This document shows positions 31,726 through 39,857 of a DNA stretch of 50,272 bases, one piece after another (the first letter of the stretch is position 1; each line of letters begins with the position of its first letter). Under the pieces are notes generated by a model. That model saw nothing but the letters and a program-made list of their open reading frames with translations. It was not told the origin of the DNA and searched no databases. Source of the DNA: an uncultured Bacillota bacterium (GTDB lineage: Bacteria; Bacillota; Clostridia; Oscillospirales; Oscillospiraceae); NCBI GenBank assembly GCA_947383275.1, contig CANDCW010000011.1, positions 1 to 50,272 of the forward strand, given 5' to 3'. The position numbers were made by a program, and so were the translations under genes.

Positions 31726-33219
31726 CTATTCCCCGTCCAGATCGTACTTTTCAATGTCCATGGTGACCTCCCCGTCAGCAAAGAACCGAAAGCCGTCGGC
31801 GGACAGATCGGTATACATGGTCGCCGACAGGGTCTGCTCGCCGTGATTGACAAAAATCTCTACGCTGAAGCGGTCCAGGATCATACGGAAGGTGATATTC
31901 CCCCCGTTTTGGGGGACCTTACACCTCCGCTGGTGGATGATGGCCCGGCGTGAGCCGGAGAATTTGCGGTCGATTTTCAGAACGGACTCATAGGGCCGGA
32001 AGCTGATCGCTGTATGGTAAGTATCGTCCTGCCCGAACCAGACGGAGAATTTTTTATAAATATGTTCCTCATCGCCGGGCCTCAGGGTGATGGTGACGTC
32101 AACCTTTCGGCCCTTGATCCCTTCCAGGGTCAGCTCTCCCTGGAAGTCTACATTTTGATAGGAGACACGTCCGCTCCGTAGCCCGTCCAGCTCACGGACC
32201 GGACACTGATACAGCCGGCCATTTTTGATGGACAGCTCCCTGGGCACCGTCATCTGTCCAAACCAGGGGGCTTTCAGGGATGCGATGGACAGGGTATCCC
32301 AGTTCTGCATCCAGGCGATCATGATCCGCCGGCCATCGGGGGCCAGCAGGGTCTGGGGGGCGTAGAAGTCGATGCCGTAGTCAATGGCCTGGTCGCGCTC
32401 CTTCTGGAAGGTCTTGCTCTGCTCATCAAAGCTGCCAATCAGGCACAGGGTCCCGTTGCCGTTGTGGTACTCGAACCCACTGGGCAGCATATCCTGGGGG
32501 CTGGTCAGAAGGACATATTTCCCGTCCAGCTGGAAGAAGTCCGGGCACTCCCACATCAGGCCGAACCTATTTTTGTTTTCGGCCAGCACACTCTCGAACT
32601 TCCAGTGGAACCCGTCCGGGCTGGAGTAAAGGAGGATCTGGCCGCTGCCGTCGGCCGGGCGGTTCCCCGCCACGCAACGGTAGGTCCCATCCGCCTCCCG
32701 CCAGATTTTCGGGTCCCGGAAATCCACCTTGCTGCCGCCCTCGGGGATGTCCTCGCCGGTCAGGACCGGATTGCCGGGGTACTTCTCATAGTTCACGCCG
32801 TCTCCCACCGCGACGCACTGGGTCTGCCTGTCGTCACTGGTCCCGTCCGGCAGCTTGGGGCCGGCGGAGACACCCGTATACATCAGCAGCTGCCGGCCGT
32901 CAGCCAGCTCCACCGCGCTGCCGGAAAAGCACCCGTCCTTGTCTGCCGGCGTATCCGGGGCCAGGGCGGCCGGGAGATACTCCCAGTGGAGCAGGTCCTC
33001 ACTGACCGCGTGCCCCCAGTGCATGGGGCCCCATTTGGATTCGTAGGGGTAATACTGATAAAACAGGTGGTATTTCCCCTGGTAATAGGAAAAGCCGTTG
33101 GGATCGTTCATCCATCCCACCCGGGAAGACAGGTGGAACAAGGGGCGGGCCTGGGGCGGGATTAGCTGCTCCGCGATCTCCTCATGCCTCCGCGCTTCCC
33201 TTAAAATGTTACTGCTCAT
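31726..33219 (-). CDS. GH32 beta-fructosidase (sucrose / sucrose-6-phosphate hydrolase type)
   Basis: A cytoplasmic enzyme of 497 residues that hydrolyses the fructosyl bond of sucrose or short fructans. The catalytic triad is complete: nucleophile Asp39 in WMNDPNG, transition-state Asp169 in FRDPK and acid/base Glu224 in MWECPDFF. The C-terminal beta-sandwich begins near residue 360. There is no signal peptide. The start at 33217-33219 was chosen for the GGAGG site at proper distance; a longer frame reaches 33264 without one. With no PTS gene nearby and an ABC importer, unphosphorylated sucrose or fructo-oligosaccharide is the more likely substrate. Confidence 0.93.
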   Translation of the reverse strand: MSSNILREARRHEEIAEQLIPPQARPLFHLSSRVGWMNDPNGFSYYQGKYHLFYQYYPYESKWGPMHWGHAVSEDLLHWEYLPAALAPDTPADKDGCFSGSAVELADGRQLLMYTGVSAGPKLPDGTSDDRQTQCVAVGDGVNYEKYPGNPVLTGEDIPEGGSKVDFRDPKIWREADGTYRCVAGNRPADGSGQILLYSSPDGFHWKFESVLAENKNRFGLMWECPDFFQLDGKYVLLTSPQDMLPSGFEYHNGNGTLCLIGSFDEQSKTFQKERDQAIDYGIDFYAPQTLLAPDGRRIMIAWMQNWDTLSIASLKAPWFGQMTVPRELSIKNGRLYQCPVRELDGLRSGRVSYQNVDFQGELTLEGIKGRKVDVTITLRPGDEEHIYKKFSVWFGQDDTYHTAISFRPYESVLKIDRKFSGSRRAIIHQRRCKVPQNGGNITFRMILDRFSVEIFVNHGEQTLSATMYTDLSADGFRFFADGEVTMDIEKYDLDGE

Positions 33220-33282
33220 AGGAACCTCCATCATTGCACACGCCCGCCATAGAGGGCGTTTCATTCTGACCTTTTTAAAACG

Positions 33283-33308
33283 CCCCCGCCCCCACAGGGG
33301 GACGGGGG
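33283..33308 (-). terminator. GC-rich hairpin after the binding-protein gene
   Basis: Arms CCCCCGCCCCC and GGGGGACGGGGG with a 3-base loop, followed on the minus strand by CGTTTTAAAA, 34 bp past the binding-protein stop. It probably acts as a partial terminator or mRNA-stabilising hairpin that keeps the binding protein more abundant than the downstream enzymes. Confidence 0.65.
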
Positions 33309-33342
33309 AACGTAGGAACGGCAGCTCTCTGCCTGGGAATGC

Positions 33343-35019
33343 TTACTTCTGGGCCTCCAGATAGGCGTCGAAATACTTCTGATACAGGGCCACATACTCG
33401 TCCAGCTTATAGGACTGGAGGTCGGCCTGGAACTGATCCCAGTCGGCGTCGGAGAAGCCCTCCAGGACGGCGCGGGCCTTGAACTCGTTGATGCACTTGC
33501 CGATATCGGCGCCCAGGTTGGAATCGGTCACGGAGTCCTCCTGGGTCATGAAGAAGCTGGGCAGGCAGTATTTGGCGGTGCAGACGGGGGTGTAGATCTC
33601 CTTGATCCAGTCCAGGCGGTAAGCGGCGTCATCGGGCAGAGTGACGTACTCGCCGTAGTAGCTGTCCAGGATGGCCAGAGGGCCGTTGACGCTCTCGGCT
33701 TCCCGGACCTCCACGGGGGACTTGTCGCCCAGAGGGGCGTGCTGGAGCATGGGCTCGCCCTTGGCGTTGGTGCCCATGGTGAAGATGTCGAAGCCGTCAT
33801 CCTCGCCATAGGTGCCCCAGTTGTTCTGGGGGGACTGGAGGGGAGCGTACATCTGGTCCAGCCAGGCGCAGACCAGGGCGGGATTCTCGGCCACGGAGGT
33901 GACAACGCAGCGGCCGCGCTGGAAGCCGGAGGTGTAGGAGGCGGTGGCGGGAGTGAGATTCACGGTGTCAGCCTTCAGCATGGGCAGGGGCGCCCAGCCC
34001 TCCAGGGAGGGGGCGACATTACCCACGTCCCAGGTGAAGCAGACACCGTAGCGGCCGCTCTTGCCCTTGGCCACGTAGGTGGACCAGTCCTGGGTGAAGG
34101 CTTCCACGTCGATGAGCTTCTCCTCATACAGCTTGTGCAGCCAGGCGGTGCCCTTCTTGAAGCCCTCGGAGGTGGCCACGCTGACCACCTTGCCCTCGTC
34201 GGTCACGGCCAGGTGCTTCCCGGCGTCGGGGTCGCCGTAGCCCTCGCCAAAGCCGTTGATGAGGATGAAGGGGTCCTGGCCGCCGTCGTTGACGATGCAG
34301 GACATGGGGATGATGTCGCCGTCGATGTTGAACTGGGCTTTCAGGGCGGCGGCGTTGTCACGGAAGGCGATGAGGACGGCCTCGAACTCGTCCACGGTGG
34401 TGGGCATCTCCAGGCCCAGGAAGTCCAGCCACGCGGTGTTGATGAAGGGCATGTTGCCCAGCAGCTGGATGGCGGTGTTGTGGTAGCCCAGCTGCTCGAT
34501 CCAGGGCAGGCCCCAGATGTGGCCCTCCGAGTCCCTGCACATGGCCTCATACTCAGGCACCTGCTCAAAGACCTTTTTCAGGTTGGGCATATACTTGTCA
34601 ATATAGTCCTCCAGGGGGATGATAACGCCCTGCTTGGAGTACTTCAGCAGATCGACCTCGCCAAAGCCTGCGTCGAACACGAAATCGGGCAGGGTCTTGG
34701 CGTTGGACATCTCCAGCTGGATGGTGTCGCCCCACTGGTCTTTCTGAATAGCCCGCCACTCCACATGGACGTTGGTCTGCTCCTCCAGGCGCTTGAAGAT
34801 GGTGCGGTTGTTGGGGTCGGACTCGGTGCCGGCGGGGAACTGGGTCAGGCCCTTGATGGTGGCCTTTTCCGCCAGGGGCATGGCCACCTCGGCGGGGTCT
34901 ACCTCCAGGCCCTTGCTGTTTCCGCCCAGCTTGTTGCCGCCGCCGCAGCTTGCCAGCAGACCTGTAGCCATGACCAGCGCCAGGGCGAGGGAGATGCTCC
35001 TGCGAAAGAACTTTTTCAT
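33343..35019 (-). CDS. Sugar ABC transporter substrate-binding lipoprotein
   Basis: 558 residues from the ATG at 35017-35019, with signal peptide MKKFFRRSISLALALVMATG and lipobox LLASC. It belongs to the large LplA-type binding proteins (500-570 residues) that partner two-permease sugar importers. Landmarks are VHVEWRAIQKDQWGDTIQLE near residue 65, DYIDKYMPNLKKVFEQVPEY, GHIWGLPWIEQLG and the C-terminal WDQFQADLQSYKLDEYVALY tail. The ligand is likely sucrose or a fructo-oligosaccharide, judged from the adjacent GH32 enzymes and fructokinase. An AAAGGAG site lies upstream. Confidence 0.92.
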   Translation of the reverse strand: MKKFFRRSISLALALVMATGLLASCGGGNKLGGNSKGLEVDPAEVAMPLAEKATIKGLTQFPAGTESDPNNRTIFKRLEEQTNVHVEWRAIQKDQWGDTIQLEMSNAKTLPDFVFDAGFGEVDLLKYSKQGVIIPLEDYIDKYMPNLKKVFEQVPEYEAMCRDSEGHIWGLPWIEQLGYHNTAIQLLGNMPFINTAWLDFLGLEMPTTVDEFEAVLIAFRDNAAALKAQFNIDGDIIPMSCIVNDGGQDPFILINGFGEGYGDPDAGKHLAVTDEGKVVSVATSEGFKKGTAWLHKLYEEKLIDVEAFTQDWSTYVAKGKSGRYGVCFTWDVGNVAPSLEGWAPLPMLKADTVNLTPATASYTSGFQRGRCVVTSVAENPALVCAWLDQMYAPLQSPQNNWGTYGEDDGFDIFTMGTNAKGEPMLQHAPLGDKSPVEVREAESVNGPLAILDSYYGEYVTLPDDAAYRLDWIKEIYTPVCTAKYCLPSFFMTQEDSVTDSNLGADIGKCINEFKARAVLEGFSDADWDQFQADLQSYKLDEYVALYQKYFDAYLEAQK

Positions 35020-35081
35020 ATCGATTCTCCTTTTTATGATAGTTGTGGTTGGCACGCTTTACGTTTCTTGAAAAAGGGGCC

Positions 35082-35987
35082 TTATCCCTTCACTGCACCG
35101 GCCATAATGCCGTTATCGAAGTACTTTTGGAAGAAGGGATACATGATCATCAGGGGAATGCTGGAGATGATAATCGTGGCGTACTTGAGCAGCTCGGCCA
35201 GCTGGGCCCGCTCGGCGGTGCTCTGGATGTCGGAGACCATACCGGCCTCAGGCTGGCTCTGGATCAGGATGGAGCGGAGGACCAGCTGCAAAGGCTGCTT
35301 AGCGGGGTCCTTCAGGTAGATCATGGCGTCAAAGTAGCTGTTCCACATACCCACGAAGTTCCACATGGAGATGGTGGCGATGATGGGGGTGCAGACGGGG
35401 ATCAGGATCTTGAAGAAGTAGGCCATTTCGGTGGCTCCGTCAATGTCTGCGGCCTCCTGGAGGTCCCGGGGGATGCCCTGGTAGTAGGTACGGGCGATGA
35501 TCATGTTCCACACGTTGAAGGCGCAGGGCAGCAGGATGGCCAGGGGGTTGTCCAGCAGGTTGAGGTCGTTGATCAGCAGGTAGGTGGGGATCAGGCCGCC
35601 GCCGAAGAACATGGTGATGACAAAGATCACATTGAAGAAGCCTCTGCCCCGGAAATCGGGCCTGGACATGGGATAAGCGGCCAGCAGGGTGACGACCCCG
35701 CCCAGGATAGTGGCCTCGATGGAGTAGAGCAAGGCATTCTTGAAGCCCACCCATATCTGGGCGTTGCCCAGAACCCGCTCATAGGCCATCAGCGTCCACT
35801 TGCTGAAGTCGAAGGTCACGCCCTTGTTCTGGAGGGTGATGGGGTCGATGAAGGACGAAAGAATAATGTAGATGATGGGGAAAATGATGGCGGCCAGAAA
35901 CAGACCGAGGATGGTATACGCGACGATCAAGAGGGCCCTGTCGCCGGCGGACTGCCGGGCAAAGGCGCTGCTTTTTTTATGCTTCAC
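35082..35987 (-). CDS. Carbohydrate ABC transporter permease (LplC/YtcP type)
   Basis: 301 residues with six membrane helices. The cytoplasmic coupling motif EAADIDGATEMAYFFKILIP (EAA loop) contacts the ATPase. The C-terminal end NGIMAGAVKG is characteristic of LplC/YtcP-like permeases. It follows the other permease by 19 bp. There is no ATPase gene in the locus, so a shared MsmX-type ATPase encoded elsewhere must power the importer, as is usual in Firmicutes. Confidence 0.94.
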   Translation of the reverse strand: MKHKKSSAFARQSAGDRALLIVAYTILGLFLAAIIFPIIYIILSSFIDPITLQNKGVTFDFSKWTLMAYERVLGNAQIWVGFKNALLYSIEATILGGVVTLLAAYPMSRPDFRGRGFFNVIFVITMFFGGGLIPTYLLINDLNLLDNPLAILLPCAFNVWNMIIARTYYQGIPRDLQEAADIDGATEMAYFFKILIPVCTPIIATISMWNFVGMWNSYFDAMIYLKDPAKQPLQLVLRSILIQSQPEAGMVSDIQSTAERAQLAELLKYATIIISSIPLMIMYPFFQKYFDNGIMAGAVKG

Positions 35988-36006
35988 ACATTCTCTCCCC
36001 TTTCTG

Positions 36007-36951
36007 TCAAATGCCCTTGCCGTCGTTCATTTTCTTGACAACGGCATTCATGGAGATCAGGAGGATCACGTTGATGACGGTATTGAACAGGCCCACGGCG
36101 GTGGAGAAGCTGTAGTCGCCGTTGATCAGGCCCTGCTTATACACATAGGTGGAGATGATCTCGGAGGAGGCCATATTCAGGTCGGTCTGGAGGGCGTAGG
36201 CCTTCTCAAAGCCGATGCTCATGATGTTGCCCACCGACATGATGAACTGGATGAGCACCGTGTCCTTGATGGCGGGCCACTCCACCGCCTTGATCTGCTG
36301 GATGATGTTGGCGCCGTCCAGGATGGCGGCCTCCTTCAGGTCCTTGCTGGCGTTGGAGAGGGCGGCTGTATAAATAATGGAGGCCCAGCCTGCGCCCTGC
36401 CAGATTCCGCTGGCAATATAGATGGTTCGGAATGCCTCCGGCATGGTCATAAAGTTATAGTTGGTACCCAAAAGCATGTTGATCATGCCCGTGGGGGACA
36501 GAAGAATCCGCACAATACCGCACAGCACGATGACAGAGATGAAGTTGGGCATATACAGCACCAGCTGGATCTTTTGCTTTCTGCTCTTGCTCAGAATGCG
36601 GTTGAGCAGGAAGGCCAGCAGAATGGGGGCCGGAAACCCCCACAGCAGGCCGAACACGCTCAGCTTCAGGGTATTGGCCAGGTAGCTTAGGAAATCCGGG
36701 GACGTCAGGAAGCGCTCAAAGTGATACATCCCCACAAATTCGCTGCCAAAGATGCCAGCGAAGGGGTTGTAGTCCATGAACGCGATGGCGATGCCGCCCA
36801 TGGGGATGTAGCGGAAAACGATCGTCAGCACAAAGGCAGGCATGATAAAGAATGCGTACAGCTGCCAGTGCTGCCGGATGTACACCAGAGAGTTGTGCAG
36901 CTTGGTGTTTCCGCCCTTTGGGACAACAGCGCTTGTCTGGGGCTTGCTCAT
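36007..36951 (-). CDS. Carbohydrate ABC transporter permease (LplB type)
   Basis: 314 residues from the ATG at 36949-36951 (AAGGAGG site 7 bp before it); a longer frame to 37032 has no ribosome site. Six helices, with the first after residue 30 and the EAA loop KEAAILDGANIIQQIKAVEW. GGIAIAFMDYNPFAGIFGSE is typical of LplB/YtcP-type partner permeases. It is the first gene of the minus-strand sugar operon and is preceded by a good promoter at 37053-37081. Confidence 0.93.
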   Translation of the reverse strand: MSKPQTSAVVPKGGNTKLHNSLVYIRQHWQLYAFFIMPAFVLTIVFRYIPMGGIAIAFMDYNPFAGIFGSEFVGMYHFERFLTSPDFLSYLANTLKLSVFGLLWGFPAPILLAFLLNRILSKSRKQKIQLVLYMPNFISVIVLCGIVRILLSPTGMINMLLGTNYNFMTMPEAFRTIYIASGIWQGAGWASIIYTAALSNASKDLKEAAILDGANIIQQIKAVEWPAIKDTVLIQFIMSVGNIMSIGFEKAYALQTDLNMASSEIISTYVYKQGLINGDYSFSTAVGLFNTVINVILLISMNAVVKKMNDGKGI

Positions 36952-37052
36952 AGATCTTCCTCCTTCTGTTTTTTCCTCTCCCAAAAAATGAGCAAATGCA
37001 CCATTGTAATTTGAACACATGTATTTGCACATTTCTTGGATTTGGTAAGTTT

Positions 37053-37081
37053 ACATTAGCACGATACTTTACATATGTCAA
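37053..37081 (-). promoter_or_regulatory. Promoter of the sugar ABC/GH32 operon
   Basis: On the minus strand TTGACA (37076-37081), a 17-bp spacer and TAATGT (37053-37058). Copies of the TTTGCAC-type half-site occur downstream of it near 37023-37030 and at 36988-36997, which could be operator half-sites for the divergent LacI regulator. Confidence 0.65.
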
Positions 37082-37161
37082 CTGTATTATTATATTTGCA
37101 GTGTAGAATTTTTGAAGCAAATATTGTGACAATTGATGTTGTCATTCGCACAACCTCAAAC

Positions 37162-37197
37162 TTGACATTTGCACCTATTTGTGGTACGATGTGCAAA
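37162..37197 (+). promoter_or_regulatory. Promoter and LacI-type operator of the regulator operon
   Basis: TTGACA (37162-37167), a 17-bp spacer and TACGAT (37185-37190). The inverted half-sites TTTGCAC (37168-37174) and GTGCAAA (37191-37197) bracket the spacer and -10 box, so a bound LacI-family protein would block RNA polymerase. This suggests autoregulation. Confidence 0.65.
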
Positions 37198-37206
37198 ACA
37201 AAATTG

Positions 37207-37307
37207 AGGAACCTCTGATTGATTCGTGTTTCCCCCGTTTCCGGCGGGGGAAGCGCCTGAACATTCAGGGCTTAAAACAGTGAGAATCGATTCCATCAGA
37301 GGTTCCT
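37207..37307 (+). ncRNA. Large structured leader of the LacI operon
   Basis: Perfect 13-base arms AGGAACCTCTGAT (37207-37219) and ATCAGAGGTTCCT (37295-37307), extended inward by GATTC/GAATC pairing, enclose a hairpin TTCCCCCG/CGGCGGGGGAA and a smaller CCTGAAcattCAGG hairpin. The element lies between the promoter and the regulator start. It may be a regulatory RNA, or a small transposable element with terminal inverted repeats. No known riboswitch class was recognised. Confidence 0.5.
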
Positions 37308-37337
37308 TGAAAAGGCACAAAAGTGAGGAGGCATTCC

Positions 37338-38402
37338 GTGAAACGGGTCACCATTCAAGATATTGCGGACGCCCTGGGTGTTTCACGAAACACCGTGTCT
37401 AAGGCAATCAACAACTCTGACGGTCTAGCGGAGGCGACAAGGGAAAAAATTCTCCAGAAAGCGGTGGAAATGGGCTATAAGCAATTCTCCTATGTGGCCG
37501 CCCTCTCAGGAAACAGCAGGTTTGTTCCCTCCGGGGACTCTGAGCCCCCCGCCGCGGCCAGCGAAATTGCCGTGTTCACCGCAAACCTCTCCCTGCTGTC
37601 CAACCACTTCGCCATTCCCATGCTGGACCGGTTCAAGCAGGAGCTGTCTCAGCTGGGCTATTCGTTCAATATTTATAAGGTTGACAGGGAGAATCTGGCC
37701 CAGCATACCCTCCCGGCCACATTTGACCCGGAACGGGCCAGCGCCATCATGTGCATAGAGATGTTTGACCGGGCCTATGACGAGATGGTCTGCACGCTGG
37801 GACTGCCTGTGCTGTTCGTGGACGGCCCCCATAAGCGGTATGGCGATTCTCTCCCCGCCGACCAGCTGCTGATGGACAATACCACCGGGATTACCAAGCT
37901 GGTCCATGATTTATTGGGGAAGGGCATCCGGAAAATCGGCTTTATTGGCGATTATGAGCACTGCCAGTCCTTTTTTGAGCGCTATGTCGCCTTCCGTTCC
38001 GCTATGACCCTGGCCGGCGTCCCCGTGGACGAGGCGTTCTGTATCAAGCGGCATTCCACGGATATGGATGTCCCCCTCTCCGCCCTGCCGGAGCTGCCGG
38101 AGGTGTTTCTCTGCGCCAACGACTTTATCGCCGTGGACACCATGCAGGCGCTGCGCAAGCTGGGCAAATCGGTCCCAGGCGATATCCTTTTATGCGGGTT
38201 CGACGACGCCCCGGAATCCAGGATCATGACCCCGGCGCTGACCACCGTCCACATCCACACCCAGATCATGGCCTTTACCGCCCTCCATCTCTTGCTGTCC
38301 AGAATGAAAGAGCCCTATCTGGACTACCGGACCGTCTATACGGCTACTGAGCTGATCTGCCGGGATTCCACAAAGCTGACCGTGAAGGAGGAAGTGAAAT
38401 GA
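37338..38402 (+). CDS. LacI-family transcriptional regulator
   Basis: About 354 residues. The DNA-binding head is VTIQDIADALGVSRNTVSKA (helix-turn-helix and hinge), followed by a periplasmic-binding-like sensor domain (GIRKIGFIGDYEHCQSFFER, PEVFLCANDFIAVDTMQALR and LLCGFDDAPESRIMTPALTT). The GTG at 37338 is preferred over the GTG at 37323, because a GAGGAGG site lies 6 bp before it. It is divergent from the sugar operon and probably represses both operons until the sugar binds. Its stop overlaps the next gene by 4 bp. Confidence 0.93.
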   Translation: MKRVTIQDIADALGVSRNTVSKAINNSDGLAEATREKILQKAVEMGYKQFSYVAALSGNSRFVPSGDSEPPAAASEIAVFTANLSLLSNHFAIPMLDRFKQELSQLGYSFNIYKVDRENLAQHTLPATFDPERASAIMCIEMFDRAYDEMVCTLGLPVLFVDGPHKRYGDSLPADQLLMDNTTGITKLVHDLLGKGIRKIGFIGDYEHCQSFFERYVAFRSAMTLAGVPVDEAFCIKRHSTDMDVPLSALPELPEVFLCANDFIAVDTMQALRKLGKSVPGDILLCGFDDAPESRIMTPALTTVHIHTQIMAFTALHLLLSRMKEPYLDYRTVYTATELICRDSTKLTVKEEVK

Positions 38403-39061
38403 AATTTCTTTCCTACGACAGTCCCTTTGGCCAGCTGATGATGAAGCTGTGCTACAGCTGCTGTCTGAATATCCTCTGGTTCCTCTGCTGCATCCCCATC
38501 GTTACCATTGGGGCGTCCACCACGGCGCTGTACTACACCTCCCTGAAAATCGTCCGGGGGGAGGACCACGCCTTGACCCGCATGTTCTTCCGCTCCTTCC
38601 GGGAAAATTTCCGCCAGTCCACCGTCCTGTGGCTGATCCTGCTGGCCGTTGGCGGGCTGCTGGCCAGCGACGGATACATCGTGTACCATCTCCGCGCCTC
38701 CTCCACCGGCGCCGCCGCCGTTCTGTGGACCTTGATCCTGGCCCTGGTGATCGCCGCAGCGGTGGCTTACACCATCGTTTTGCTGTTTGTCTTTCCCCTG
38801 GTGGCCAGCGTCTCCAACACCAACTGGGCCATGCTGAAAAATTCCTTTTTCATTGGGACCCACTATCTCTTCTGCACCATTCTGGTGTTCGCGGTACATT
38901 TTGCCATGTTCTTTCTGGTGGTCAGCGTATTTACCCCGCTGATCATCTTCGGCGAGGGCCTGTGCGCCCTGCTCAGCGCCTATCTGATGAACAACGTGCT
39001 GCGCGCCTGCGCCTATGATCCGGAGGAGGAGGGCGCCCCGGAGACTGGTGGGGACATATGA
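38399..39061 (+). CDS. YesL-like DUF624 membrane protein
   Basis: 220 residues with five or six membrane helices. The start MKFLSYDSPFGQLMMKLCYS, followed by LNILWFLCCIPIVTIGASTT, ALYYTSLKI, is the DUF624/YesL signature. These proteins are regularly encoded beside LplABC-type sugar importers, but their function is unknown. Both ends overlap the neighbouring genes by 4 bp, so it is translationally coupled with LacI and the following gene. Confidence 0.9.
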   Translation: MKFLSYDSPFGQLMMKLCYSCCLNILWFLCCIPIVTIGASTTALYYTSLKIVRGEDHALTRMFFRSFRENFRQSTVLWLILLAVGGLLASDGYIVYHLRASSTGAAAVLWTLILALVIAAAVAYTIVLLFVFPLVASVSNTNWAMLKNSFFIGTHYLFCTILVFAVHFAMFFLVVSVFTPLIIFGEGLCALLSAYLMNNVLRACAYDPEEEGAPETGGDI

Positions 39062-39789
39062 GTCTTACAAAAGAGGAAACGGCCGCCCAGAGGGCGGCCT
39101 TTCAAAAAATGAGCCTGGCTGGCAAAACGGAGTATATCTTTACCTACTTTAAGCTTCCCATCCTGTTGGGGCTGATTGCACTGTATCTGGTATGCTCCGC
39201 GGCGTACCGGCAAATCACAAAAAAAGAAGTTATTTTGTACACGGCCCACATCAATATTTCTGTTGGGGATGAGCTGGAAGCCCGGCTGACCGGGGGATTT
39301 CTCTCCACCAGCGGGGCCGATCCCAAACGGGCTGAGATCGACCTGTCCCGGGGGCTCTATTTGTCGGACGACCCCGCTCCCGAGGGCCACGAATATCAGT
39401 ACGCATCCAGCCTGAAGCTCATGGCCGCCATCAATGCGGAGCAGATGGACGTCGTCCTGATGAACCAGGAGGGGTATGATATTTTTTCCCAGAGGGGCTA
39501 TCTCCTTGACCTGTCCGGCCTGCTCACTTCGGACGGCACCCTGTACCGCCGTCTGGAGCCTCACCTGGCCGTGAACACAGTGATCCTGGAGGACAACTCC
39601 ATTGAATACACCCTCAACCAGGCGGAGCAGTACAGGGCGGTGACGGAGGAGGTCGTAAACGGGCTCGACCTCTCCCAGTTCCCCCTGTTTCAGGGTGCCG
39701 GCTTCTCGGAGCCTGTATATCTGGGCGTGGTGGGCAACAGCCCCCGGCTTCCCGCCGTTGTCCAGTATATTGCGTATTTGGCATCGTAA
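39058..39789 (+). CDS. Membrane-anchored protein of unknown function
   Basis: 243 residues with one membrane helix at about 32-50 (LPILLGLIALYLVCSAAY) after a charged N-terminal segment, and an outward alpha/beta domain (QMDVVLMNQEGYDIFSQRGY, LLDLSGLL). The tail resembles the end of an extracellular binding-protein lobe. Its start overlaps the YesL-like gene by 4 bp, so it belongs to the regulator operon. I do not recognise a named family. A link to the sugar importer is inferred from position only. Confidence 0.8.
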   Translation: MSLTKEETAAQRAAFQKMSLAGKTEYIFTYFKLPILLGLIALYLVCSAAYRQITKKEVILYTAHINISVGDELEARLTGGFLSTSGADPKRAEIDLSRGLYLSDDPAPEGHEYQYASSLKLMAAINAEQMDVVLMNQEGYDIFSQRGYLLDLSGLLTSDGTLYRRLEPHLAVNTVILEDNSIEYTLNQAEQYRAVTEEVVNGLDLSQFPLFQGAGFSEPVYLGVVGNSPRLPAVVQYIAYLAS

Positions 39790-39803
39790 TCTGCCCAAAC
39801 GGG

Positions 39804-39839
39804 GAGCGGGACAGGCGGTGAGATCCGCTTGTCCCGCTC
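39804..39839 (+). terminator. Terminator between the LacI operon and the GH31 gene
   Basis: Arms GAGCGGGACA (39804-39813) and TGTCCCGCTC (39830-39839) with inner GCGG/CCGC pairing. It lies 14 bp past the stop, and CCCTTTTT follows 13 bp later. It can serve both convergent genes. Confidence 0.7.
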
Positions 39840-39857
39840 TGATCGGAGCAGCCCTTT

